NCBI GenBank assembly: GCA_050084985.1 | Contig: JBITNC010000001.1 | Span: 95,914,001 to 95,978,000 of the forward strand | DNA length: 64,000 bases | Origin: Nageia nagi | Taxonomy: Eukaryota > Pinophyta | Direction: 5' to 3' | In this document: one piece after another, positions 1-11,340 of the stretch | How positions within the stretch are numbered: position 1 is the first letter of the stretch | Layout of the letters: every line of letters starts with the position of its first letter | The notes under the pieces: generated by a model | Told to the model about the DNA's origin: nothing | Database searches by the model: none | The model's input: only the letters and a program-made list of their open reading frames with translations | Made by a program: the position numbers and the translations under genes

Positions 1-148
1 AATACAAAGAGAATACAATTGATGCTAAACCAAGTCTAAAACAAATGCAACTAATGCTAAAGCAAGTCTGAAACATATCCAAAAGTGATATGATTAATAA
101 AAAATACAAGCTGAGATTCATGACAAAATACTATGCTCAAAAGTATAT

Positions 149-252
149 CATTCATAATTATTAATCGTATTCATTAGCAATATACATTATCAATAGTATA
201 CATTCATAATTATCAGTTGTATTCACCAACAATATACATTATCAGCATTAAT
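149..252. repeat. two-unit 52-bp tandem repeat
   Basis: Two adjacent 52-bp units begin with CATTCATAATTAT at 149 and 201 and share a run ending ATATACATTATCA. They differ at a handful of positions. The DNA around them is AT-rich and I see no gene in it. Confidence 0.7.
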
Positions 253-535
253 CATGAGGAGTATGCAAATGAGCTAACAGACATTAGTGATAGGCCATTA
301 CATAAATAAATCAAATCAAATATTGTATATTGTCTACTCTTATGTTATGGGAATTCAAAGATACAACTAATAGATCACGCCAAGATTATTTTGAAAGCAA
401 TGTTATGCCTTCCACATATTTTTTTTATGAAGTCAATAAAATATAGAGTGTGTAAAAATTCATAAACTACTCAAAGTACAAACATAGAAAAAATCAATTT
501 TCATTTGAAAATGATTCAGAAATTTTCAACATTGA

Positions 536-1215
536 TTATCCAATAGAATTTAGAGTTGCAACCAAGTTCATATGCACATTAACTTTTTGCTCTTCCAATT
601 TAATCATCTTTTCATCATTTAATTCTTCCTTTTTCAATAGTATTTCCATTAGTGCATACTCTTTCTCATGGCATTTCATATGACCCTCTTCAGCTATCTA
701 CAATGTTGAAATAACCAATTTGTTATTTGCAAGAATTATGTCTTACATACTATAGGTTTTGCTCCATTATTTTTGCTTCTTACCTATGCAACTTTTCTCT
801 ATTTCATTATCAATGTATACTGAGTCTTGAAATATATTTACTATATCAAATTCATTAACTACAATATTTTCATTTTTCAAAACTATTAATAGATATATTT
901 CCATGATCAATAGCATTATCATTACCAAAATTGACATCCATTGCAATCATAAGTTCATTTGAAAAGTTTGTTGGAAGTTTTTTTTCAACTCGCTCTTTGC
1001 TTATTATTTTCTAATAGTTATCATGATTATAGGGAATATGTGCCTCATAATATCTTACATTTTTATAATTTAGCAAAACATTTTCATATTGATCTCGACA
1101 TTGACTTGTTGTTCGTATGACACCCTAATGAGAATAATAGTATTGCATAATTTTCCACTTTTCCATAGATGTTGCAGTCTTTTTTATTACCCCAACAATT
1201 AATTATGTGTCTTTC
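536..1215 (-). pseudogene. decayed trihelix / Myb-SANT-like protein gene
   Basis: Read on the minus strand, a broken frame carries a pattern typical of plant trihelix (GT-factor-like) or Myb/SANT-like DNA-binding domains: EKWKIMQYYYSH, an in-frame stop, GVIRTTSQCRDQYENV, then LLNYKNVRYYE, and after a TAG where these families usually have Trp, KIISKERVEKKLPTNF. Further downstream, in another frame segment, a charged Glu/Lys-rich stretch (HEKEYALMEILLKKEE) looks like the C-terminal coiled coil of such proteins and ends at a TAA at 536-538. There are several stops between these segments, so no product is expected. The family call rests on motif shape only. It could come from a host gene or from the Myb/SANT-like protein of a Harbinger-type transposon; no transposase was seen nearby. 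Confidence 0.45.
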
Positions 1216-2650
1216 TCAATATGTTTTGTCTCAATAAGGATCTTGATGTTTGAAATGGTCCATGTGACCTTCCTTTCTGTATTTCAAAAACCAAAGGTGG
1301 TTGATCTTGGCAATTTTATTATTTGGATAATGAATGACCTTTAGTTGCATAAAAAATATTAGTATAATGTCCATATGGAGTGGAGGTGAATACTTCATAT
1401 CTTTCTATGGATGGAAGAAAATCAAATTTGATAGTTTCATTGATTGGTTGAGTACTTGGAATAATATCATGGAGGTCATCATTTATGGAATAAATATCTT
1501 CATCTTCTATGTCATTTTATGAAAGCAATGTAGTGAACCTCCTAAAATATGAATTCATAGGAATCGAATGATGCAAATTCCTATCCATGATAATACCTCA
1601 AATAAATATATTGCTTGACACTATAGTAAATAAAGCAATATTATCAAAGTAACAATTTATAAATATATTTTTTAAATTTTAGTAACAAATTACTGATACT
1701 TGCAATATACATTCTACTACAATTAAACTCTAAATGGTTATATATAATATTTTAAATTCAAATATAAATTAGTTTATTTCAGCTAGCAAACTAACATTAA
1801 AGGTTTCAAAATAACCATTTCTATCACCTTCCAATATTAGTAAATACTAAAATTGCAAAGAGCCATATATACAGTTGACCCAATTAAGTAAAGGTGTCTT
1901 GACTGCTCAAAAATTCAAGTGTAACATTCAATGATAGTTTCATGTATTCACTTCTATCTTACAAACAACCTCCTTTATTATAACCCATGTTCATGTTTTT
2001 GAGCTATTTATAAAAATATATCAATTTTCTTATTTTTAATAGTCCAACAAATAGTTTAAAGATATAGAATTGAATAAACTAAAAGTAACTATAATATCCA
2101 CTTTGGAGGTTTATAAATTCAATGTTCATGTCTCCTTAAATCTCTATTATTCTTCATGTAGAAGTGCTAAATGAAATATGGCTCCAAGAGTATAGAAGTT
2201 GATAAGTTCCTTAAATTTTATTTATTAAAATACAATAAAATCCTTATAGATAAAGTAGCTTAGGGAAGCCATTAACCATAAATGAGGTTCACATTTGTAC
2301 ATTTAAGTGCTCTAAAGTACTAGATTAATTTATGCTTAGAAAGATATAATTTTAAGTTTAGAAAATTTATTATTTTCTTGAGTGTTGAAACTATTGGAGA
2401 TTCAACATTTGTAGATATGCCAAAATGAAATGCCCTTATGTTTCCTAAACACTACCGCCCTCTATGTTTTTGAAATATTATCACCCTCCATGTTTCTAAA
2501 ACACCACCATGTTTCTGGGGATCTACTACATTTTATCGAAGTTTTTGATAGTTATGAGTATTTATGATGTTTCATACATTTTTATAGTTTCACAATTTTT
2601 TTTGATCTGTTACTTTTTAAGGATGATGGGTGAGTATCTCAGAACATGTT
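1216..2650. other. AT-rich intergenic stretch, no gene seen
   Basis: No coding pattern or RNA gene was recognised. A short imperfect repeat around CACCCTCCATGTTTCTAAAA lies near 2450-2520. The 62-codon open frame at 1334-1522 has no recognisable motif. The stretch ends at the left border of the giant-LTR element. Confidence 0.5.
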
Positions 2651-5600
2651 TGTGTAATGACCCACATAATGGCACTATTTGATTTCGAGCACCATCGAGG
2701 ATGAGAATGAAACCATGTTTGGACCATTAATATATGATGATGAATTTTAAGTGGAAATGTGTATTATTTATTTTAGTTTGATGTTGGCTTTAATATTTTG
2801 TGTGATGTAGGTAACAGGTTGTTCTAACAAAGGAACCAGAATGGATATCCCTACAAACCAAGATGAGTGGTTATGAGAACAAATTGGTAAGAGAGAGGAA
2901 ATGATTAGCATTGAAATGCTGATAGACTCATAAGTACCCCTTGTAAATCATATAGATGCATATTAAAATTATGTTTCAATAATGCATTTATGTGTAGGTA
3001 TGAATGTGCACTATTAAATTCATTTTACAAATTAAAAGGGATCACTCTAGGTAATAGATGTATGTTAAAAGGTTTATGCTCATCATCAAAAGTTTATTGA
3101 CTAATTATAAGGAATATTTCATTTATTAAAATTCAATTTTTAACTAAGGATATTAATGAAAATTAATAAAACACTAAACTTAGGGGTAATAGGGATCACC
3201 CATCTTTTCTAAATAATTAGGTTACTTTGGCATCTTTAAAAATAATTGAATTCTCAAATCCACCCAATTTATTATTTTATAGTAAGTACAAATGATTTGA
3301 AATAAATTTTTGAAGATGCCCCAAAACCTTTACAAAAAAAATAAAAATATCTCTACCTTACATATAAATGTGATGGGATGGAACATTAGTTCTTTTCTTA
3401 TAAGGATTAGCTTCATTTTGCCTATAAATATTGAGGACTTTTAGAGGAATAAGCATTCCCTCCCATTATTTCCAAGAACTCTAGTTGAGAGTCCTATGGA
3501 GAAAAGGATAATCTCCTCTTAATCTTGGGTACTCTCTCTCTTGCATTTTGGCTATTTGATCAAAAATGCTTAGTTACATTGTGAGTATAGTGTATATAGT
3601 TTGAAAAAAAAAAGGTTCATTTAATTATTTTACTAGTAGAGTACTTTGGAAAGAAACTTGTTTGGAATTATTTGAAATTATTACATGTGGAATTTCACAC
3701 AATTTCTTAGTTATTTTACTTGCATTTATTATAGTTTGTTGAATAAATATAGGTTCATTAAATATTTATGACAATATTACTATTCAAGTATGTTGAAAAG
3801 AAACCTCCTTGGAGTTATTGATAGTCTTACATGTGAAATATTGTACTCTTGTCTAATTGTATCGGAAGAAGGACAAAACCTTTAATTGCTGTAATGACAT
3901 GAAAAGTCACAGCTCAGTACTTACAAGACTTCTTACTTTAAAAATAGGAGAAATGACTAGTTCTCACCTCTATTCTTGTGCCATGTCCTCACACCTAAGG
4001 CATGCTTTTGCACTCATTCAATGATTATTTGTTTTATTTGTGACCATGATGGCTAATCTCTTTTATCAGCAAATTGAAATCTAATCTTATTAGGCCTTCA
4101 AGTTTTCTTGGTGGTATATACAAGCCAAATGCAAAATGGCATTACTCCATCCATTCATAGGTCCTCTAACACATATGTCAATACATATTTTGTACCCATG
4201 AGATAGATTTAAAAATAGTTAGAGGTAGAAAAACCTTTTTCTCCTCTTATTTGAGGTTGTATTGAAATGATACCTACATTGTGTGAGGAGCTCAAGTACC
4301 CATAAATTGTTCTTACCCTTGGATTCACTCATGCTGTAAAGAAAATGGATCATTTATCGCATCCCTATGGAGGCTTTATTTTTGTAATTTCTTGTAATAG
4401 CATTTGAATAGTTATTTTACAAGTCTATGATGTAGCATTTCAATAAGATAATATTGCAACAAGGGATTCTAAATCTCTCATCATTCTGACTCATTTTGAT
4501 ATGAATGAATGATAGACCCTTAATTCATGGTATATTTAGTTGGGTAGAGGCACTTGGATGGAGCTATGGTAAATGCTCTATTGGTATTTTCTTATCAGTT
4601 AATCCATCATTAATGAATAATGAACCAAGAAGGATCCCTTCTTATGTACATTAAAACAAATAATTTTTTTTTTTATGTTATGCCCTACCTTTAGTATTAA
4701 ACTTTTTGGTGAGACCCAAGTTCTGTTACACATTGGAGGGAAGGTTAAAAATTATAGTGCTAGAGAGGTGTAGTGTTCTAACATGTTTCCACTAAGTGAT
4801 TCACACATCCTTTAATATTGCTTATCAATATGGCTTTCTGTCAAACATTTTGTAGACTTTTCAATGTAACCAAGTATTCCTTTCTAAGTTAATATTTGCA
4901 CATAAGGTTATCGTACGTTATTAGCTCTCGCTATCCTCTAAGAATAGATAAATATAGTTAAAGCATTTTGATAAATGGTTTATAGTTTCCCTTCCAATAT
5001 CTCACTTAAATGTATTTGTTTTGTTCCATCCAATACTATCATTCGTTAGGATATTAAGACCAACATTTCACATCTCACATACAAATGACTATTGGAGGAT
5101 GGATGGAAGCATTTCAATCAATCTTATTCTTGATTGAACTATTTGTTTTAGTGCTTCATAAACCTTTTCACATGTATATGATTGTAATAGAATATGATTT
5201 GACATATGAATATTTAATTTTAAGGATAATAATTATGATTTGTAATGGTAAATGATTTTCTTTTATATGGATTTAATAGCATTAATCTCTAATATCACCA
5301 TTATGGAAATAGTAAATTATATATATATATATATTGCATGTTGTTTACCTTTAGAGATGTGAAATTTATTAGAATAAGTATCTAATATATCATCTGGAGT
5401 TGGTGGAATCCTTTTGAAAATCTCATGTAAAGGTTTAGAACTATTGATTAGTATCTACATATGTAATCTTGTTTGTTACTAAGTTCTTGAAAAGTAAAGC
5501 CTACTCTATGGTCGAGGAAGGGAGGTGGTTATACCAAAAGCATAAAACCTCTTAAGACCATAGTTACCATAAATTTATTAATTTGTGTTATTCTCATTTA

Positions 5601-7075
5601 AAGTTGTCATATGATGTAATATGATCCAATAAAGAGCTTTCCTGATCCTCACACACTCATAAAACTTTCTTAGTACCTACGACCACTCATTCTTCACACC
5701 TTGGAAAGTTTGTGAAAGGGAGATAATACGAGAACTTATGAAGACCCCTCCTTACCATGGAGCTTATTGAATGAAGATTTATACAAATTATGTACTTAAA
5801 TTAATGTACTTATGATGTATCATAATATTGTAATGTAATCAAGTATCATTAAATAGGAAGAGGAGAAGTTATTATCCCCTATCATGTTATATTCATGTAG
5901 GATTTTGTAATATAATGGTAATCCATGATCTTACATACTATATATGTATAATGTAGGACTTGTAATGAGTTATAAGCTCAAATATTTTAGAAAGAATTTC
6001 ACTAGATATTTGAGATGATGGAGCATAAAAAAAATCAATATGCATATTAGTTTTTACTCTTGAAAAATATATTTTTTATTTAAATCGTTACTTATAAGTG
6101 GGTCTCAATGCTTAGTATAATATTGAACTATTACTTTATCATTATAAATCTAACCTACTAATTCCTAATAATCTAATGTAAACCTAGGATATACTACACC
6201 TATCTCTCTTGTATCAGGGTTTTACATAGTTAGGAAATGATTTCAATGTATATGTTGATAATTGTATCACTAAACTAAGTAATAGAAACTCCACAATACC
6301 ATCTTTGAATACATTAATTATTTAGACAATAATTTCTATCAAATGATATGTATAAAATAATTATGATCTTAATATTTTTATTGATGATTTATCATTAAAA
6401 TAATGGAGGAGTAAAAATATTATGTATTATCCCTAAACTATGGTTTGTAAGAATTCCAAATTTAGACCTAAAATTCCAATTAGGAACATAATCCCAACAC
6501 TACTTAATAAAACATAAGATGCAAAATAATCAAAAGAGGTAAAGTTTTAGAATAAGAATCCACCTTAAGTCCTAAAGAAAATTTAATTTTAAAAGCTATA
6601 GTCCTTAGTTATATGTGGAAATCAATCGAGAAATGTTAGGGATCCTTTGGAAATAAATGGGATCAAATGGGATAGTTTGGGGATACTTATGGGAAATATT
6701 TTTGAATGGTTGGAATCTAAATAGTATGATTTATCAAACAAAGTTAAATTAAGTTCCACACTTAACCTATTATATTAAATATTTATGGTATGACATGTAC
6801 ACCCTCTTAAGCTCAAGGAGATGAAGTTCAAATAAAACAGTGGCACGATCATTAATATTGTTAGCTTATTAGCAAGGGAAGGAATACCTAGTGAATGTAC
6901 CCTTGTACTTACAAAGAAAATATGAGGAATAAATAAATTCCATAAGGTATTAATATACAATACATGTGGGATATAAGTCTATTAATAGTGAACCTTAGAT
7001 CGATAATCATTTAAAAAAAAATAAGTCCTAAATTTAGGGGTTTATATAGTGGGTGAAAGTATGGGTTGTGTTACA
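2651..7075 (+). repeat. 5' LTR of the giant-LTR element (4425 bp)
   Basis: The LTR starts TGTGTAATGACCC and ends GTTGTGTTACA. It aligns end to end with the copy at 11341-15705, with only small indels and scattered substitutions. A TATA box at 3423 puts the likely transcript start about 0.8 kb into the LTR, so U3 is short and R/U5 very long. No long open frame was recognised in it. Confidence 0.85.
3423..3430 (+). promoter_or_regulatory. TATA box in the 5' LTR
   Basis: TATAAATA lies in a CCTATAAATATTGAGG context that is kept at the equivalent place of the 3' LTR (12088). Its position suggests the retrotransposon promoter. Confidence 0.55.
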
Positions 7076-7076
7076 T

Positions 7077-7088
7077 TGGTATCAAAGA
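7077..7088 (+). other. primer binding site (tRNA-Met type)
   Basis: TGGTATCAAAGA follows the terminal CA of the 5' LTR after one base. It differs at the AAAG/AGAG position from the usual plant initiator tRNA-Met site TGGTATCAGAGC, which is present intact at 31541. Confidence 0.8.
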
Positions 7089-7457
7089 GAGTTTTTGGTT
7101 AGGAACTAGGGAAAAGTAGTAAGTAATAAGAACTAGGGAAAAGTAGTAAGTAACAAGTGATCCTACCTTATTCCTTATCTTGTAGGAAATCTGAAGATAC
7201 AACAAGATGGGATGGCCTTGGACTTGACTACCTATAGAGTTTGATGTCCTCTACAACATTGATGATACATTATCATCCTATGGATTATGGACTACTAAAG
7301 TTAATGATACTTTAAGTTAGAAAAGGAAATAGCTAAACTCTAATATATTTGATCCTAGGAATTGTCCAAGCGAACTAGGGAAAGGCATATTTCCCATGTA
7401 AAGCAAATTGTTAATCAAACTATTAGAAAGAATGAATACCTAGCTAAAATAGAATGA

Positions 7458-7769
7458 GAATCAAGGCCTATAGTTGTAAGAAATAGGTTTACCAAAGACA
7501 CTATTTTTGTAGAGAACATCATAAGTGAAACAAGACCCCTCCATGATGATTTTGATGGAGAAAGTACACTTGAATATGATATAAATTTTAAAAGTACTAT
7601 CCTTCTACCTATAGAAGAGAATCCTAATCAGATTACACCTCCAATAGTGGTTAGGCTAAACCATGAAATGAACTTGTGGATAATAACTAAAAAGCTAAAT
7701 ACCATGGGGGGAAACATACACATGGAAGAGCTACATTTCATTGAAGGGCTAGAGTACATAATGAACTAA
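7458..7769 (+). pseudogene. open remnant of an unknown internal protein
   Basis: A frame starting after a TGA stays open for 103 codons to a TAA at 7767-7769. It begins ESRPIVVRNRF and contains DTIFVENIISE and a Pro/Ile-rich part (NPNQITPPIVVRL). The upstream reading (KNEYLAKIE, then a stop) looks like the same protein broken by mutation. I do not recognise the family: it is not a clear Gag, protease or reverse transcriptase. It may be a relic of a structural protein of the parent element or of a captured gene. Confidence 0.35.
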
Positions 7770-9419
7770 GTACAAGAAGATGTTTTACTATGTTATGCAA
7801 TAGAAATGAAAAATGTTATTAATAAAGTTCTTCTTTTATTTGGAGTATAACAATGTGACTTAGAAACTTAGAACACATCTTAAATGCATATGTTGTTTAT
7901 TTTAGTATGGTAGGGAAAAAGAGGTTTAAAAAAGGGAAGAAATGTCAAAATAAAGTAAAATAAGAAATCCTTAATGACCTTTTAGAAGTGAAGGATGACA
8001 TCATCTTACAAAGCTTCCTAGATTTATAGAAGGAAAAAGGAAATAAAAGGCTACAAGTAGTCACTCTAGAAAAAGGAAATAACAAAATGATCAACAAAAA
8101 TGGTGAGAAAAGGGATTTTACTCTCTTTTGTCATAGAAATGCTCCTACCCCAACTACAAAAAATTATTGAATACATTTAGGAAAGGAGTAAAAACAATTC
8201 ACTATCTGATGAGGAGCCAGAAGAAATGGTCAATAAAGAAGATCTTGTTAGTAAATGAGAACAAAAGGGATGGAAGGAAATCCTTTTATGTACTAAATAA
8301 AATTGAATTCTTTCTCAATGTATTACTCATTCTTGAATATATATTTCTTCTTTTCTCTTATTAAATACATGAAAATTTTTATTAACAAATGAAAGTAGAT
8401 AGTTTACAAAAATTAGAATTTTGTTACTAGATTTCATCGATAAACCTGATGGCTAGTTACCTTAGTCATATGATTTTGAATTAGCATAGTATAATCTATT
8501 AATGGATAATTCAAAATTGAAGAATTCCAAATCCTGATTTGAGGTGCTATATGCAGGGGGATCAGGAATATAGGTTATTGTATTTAGAGAAATGGCTCAA
8601 AAATGATAAAATGATAAGAATATATGGAAAAAAAAACTAATTTTCTCATCATATAAAAATCATAGAAGAATAAGTAGTTCCCAAGGAATATTTTGATTCT
8701 AAAGCATCTATGAGATAGACATAGGTCCCGAGCTTTCTCCTAATGAGATCAAGGAAGGACCCATATAATCCATAAATCATACCAAAAGTGTATTATAGGG
8801 TACATGTAGAATTACCCTCCAAGTGAGACTAGGATAGGAAAATAAGCAAATATAGAAGCATAAATGCTCCTGGATTTTGAGTTGAGTAATCAAACAACAA
8901 CCAAAGTTGTTCAATGGATAGAGGGTAATGATGGCCAAATCTTGACAAAGAAGAAAGTCCATCACCTCTAAAGAACATCGCAATAAGAAATCATGAACCT
9001 CACAATGAAGAACATTTTCTTGTATTCCATATGGAAGAGCGATGAGGTTCACTGAAAGATTATTTTCTTGTGATACACCATGATTTGCTATCTAACTTGA
9101 TCGAGATTGGGAAATCCCACCTATAAATCCAACATCTTCTTGAAAAAAGGATAGCTAATAATTGCTAAATGGTGTACAAAAAACTTGAATGAGTGGATGA
9201 AGTGCAAAATCACACTAAATATCCACCAAAAAATTATGGATGTGAGTAGTCATACCCTGAAAGAGTATCTAAAAAGATACTAAAGATACTATGGTTGATA
9301 AATTCACAATATGACATTTCCATTTAAACTTTACATGTACAATGTTACATCCCAATAAAAAATTAATACTTCTTAAATTGCTATACTTATGAAAATATGG
9401 TATCAAAAATCATTAAGGA

Positions 9420-10260
9420 TAAAGGCTCTCATAGAAAATGAATATCTATGACAATAGTTAAAGAATGTTGAAGAACAAATAAGGCATCTTTGACAAGAGA
9501 ATGAGGAATGTGAAAGAATTTGGAATTCTATTTATTCAGAGGAATAAGTTGATGATTGATTTCATTGAATAAGAATGGAAGCTGATCCAACAAATCCAAA
9601 GTGTGCAAGAATAGGAATTTGCATATCTTAATGTCTCCTTACAACAGATAGAGAAATGGAAAATATGAGCACAAAGGTGTGAAACATTATTACTTCGACA
9701 TGGTATTTGTGTAGCGCCAAAGTCATCCAATAATAAGGTTGAATATGTACCTCCAATGAAGATTCAAATGGGATAAATTCAACTTTTTCCCAATTTATTA
9801 ATTGATTTAAATAAGTGATTACTTATTATGAGTACTGCAAATCAATGCTTAGATTTGATTCATACTTTCAAATATGTGAAAAATAGGAAAAGTCCTAAAA
9901 AGATAATGATTATTTGCTTACCTTTTTGGCTTATGCTATAACGAGAAAGATGAAACAAGATCTATAATGAATCTTGTATTCTTATACAAGCTTTACAAAG
10001 ATATGTTAACAAGAAATTTTGATAAGAAAGATGTCACTTGACATTGAAAATGTGTTTCTATGCCAACAATTGATCATTAAATGAGAACAAAGAGAATCTC
10101 TTTAGATTCAAAGCAATACTTTGAATCAAGAAAAGATCATGTTGATGATCAAGAGAATTTTGTTGGCAGTTGAAAATGAAAGGTTCCAACTTGCTCAAGA
10201 AAAAGCATTAATGAGTATTAACACATTTTTGAAATTTTGAGTTTTTGGCAAGAAAAAATT
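9420..10260 (+). pseudogene. decayed coiled-coil-like coding sequence
   Basis: Short segments rich in Glu, Gln and Leu recur in the sense direction, split by stops: for example NVEEQIRHL, QENEECERIWNS near 9450-9530, and a segment near 10160-10230 reading AVENERFQLAQEKALMS. Together they suggest a decayed coiled-coil protein inside the giant-LTR element, possibly a former Gag. No catalytic domain is visible. Confidence 0.25.
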
Positions 10261-11330
10261 TGAAGAGTAAGTTAAACTTTTAGATCAGTTTGGATAAATG
10301 TATTTCAAAAATGTGATAATAAACCTTAATGAAAGAAGTTTAGGTGATTTCAAACTTTCTATGCTAAAGTATGAATAGGGTTGTAATCTTTGATGATGAA
10401 TATCTTACTATTATTTTAAAGCAATAATAATGATGTGATTTTAAATTTATTATTCATTTTCTTTGAAAGATGACTCTTTGAAATTCTATTATGGTTTATA
10501 TTTGTCTTCAATTTAAAATAAAAAGATATAAATCAATATTATTGATCCAAATTTTATACCTCTAAGATCCTAAAAATGTAAGGACCTAATGGTAATATGG
10601 TGTAAATCTCACATGAATAAGGGTGAAATAACATATATGTTTCAAAATATCGAGTGAAGGTCTATTAAGAATGATGATAAACACCATAATATGGAAGTTG
10701 TTTCTTCCAAAACAAATTTGGGTTCCCAAGATATGGGCACTAGTGCTCAAACCACTAGGGATACTAACTGATAGATATGGGTAGGTTAGTTATCTTACCT
10801 AAGGTAAAGAGGTAGTAACCGATAAATATACACTATATCGAGTGAAGATATAAGTTGTATTCATTCCTTTATCATGGGTTAATGATTGGGAATGATGGTT
10901 ATTCTAGGGATGATGCACTTTATCCACATTTTAGTGGAAGATATGTCATATGTGTATGACCTTGTTTTGGATTAGTGCCATCTTGGAATATATGGACCCC
11001 AAGATGAAAACAAAACTTAACGTTGTGATTAAATGTGCTATTGTAGTTGATTGGTAAGTAGAAAGCAATGGTGGTATCATATTTATGCATCTAACCTAAT
11101 ATATGGAGGGTTATGGTGGTGAACTCCAAAAACAAAGGGGTTGATCAATTCTAGTAATTGATCAACTTAACCCACATGAGGGTCAACTAGCCATAGACCC
11201 AAACTCAAGTTGGATCATCTTACTATCCTTTGAAAATTTAAAATTTGATGTAATAATTTGAGGCACCATGATATGTGCACTCAAGAAAATGATATAAAAA
11301 TAAGTAACATAGAGTATTGTATTATTCCTT

Positions 11331-11340
11331 AGGGGGAGTA
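11331..11340 (+). other. polypurine tract of the giant-LTR element
   Basis: AGGGGGAGTA lies directly before the TG of the 3' LTR. It resembles the AAGGGGGAGA tract of copia C at 35831 and would prime plus-strand synthesis. Confidence 0.75.

Noticed and set aside
7077-7088. tRNA gene
   Set aside because: Only the primer-site complement of a tRNA 3' end is present here and at 20772 and 31541. No cloverleaf could be traced.
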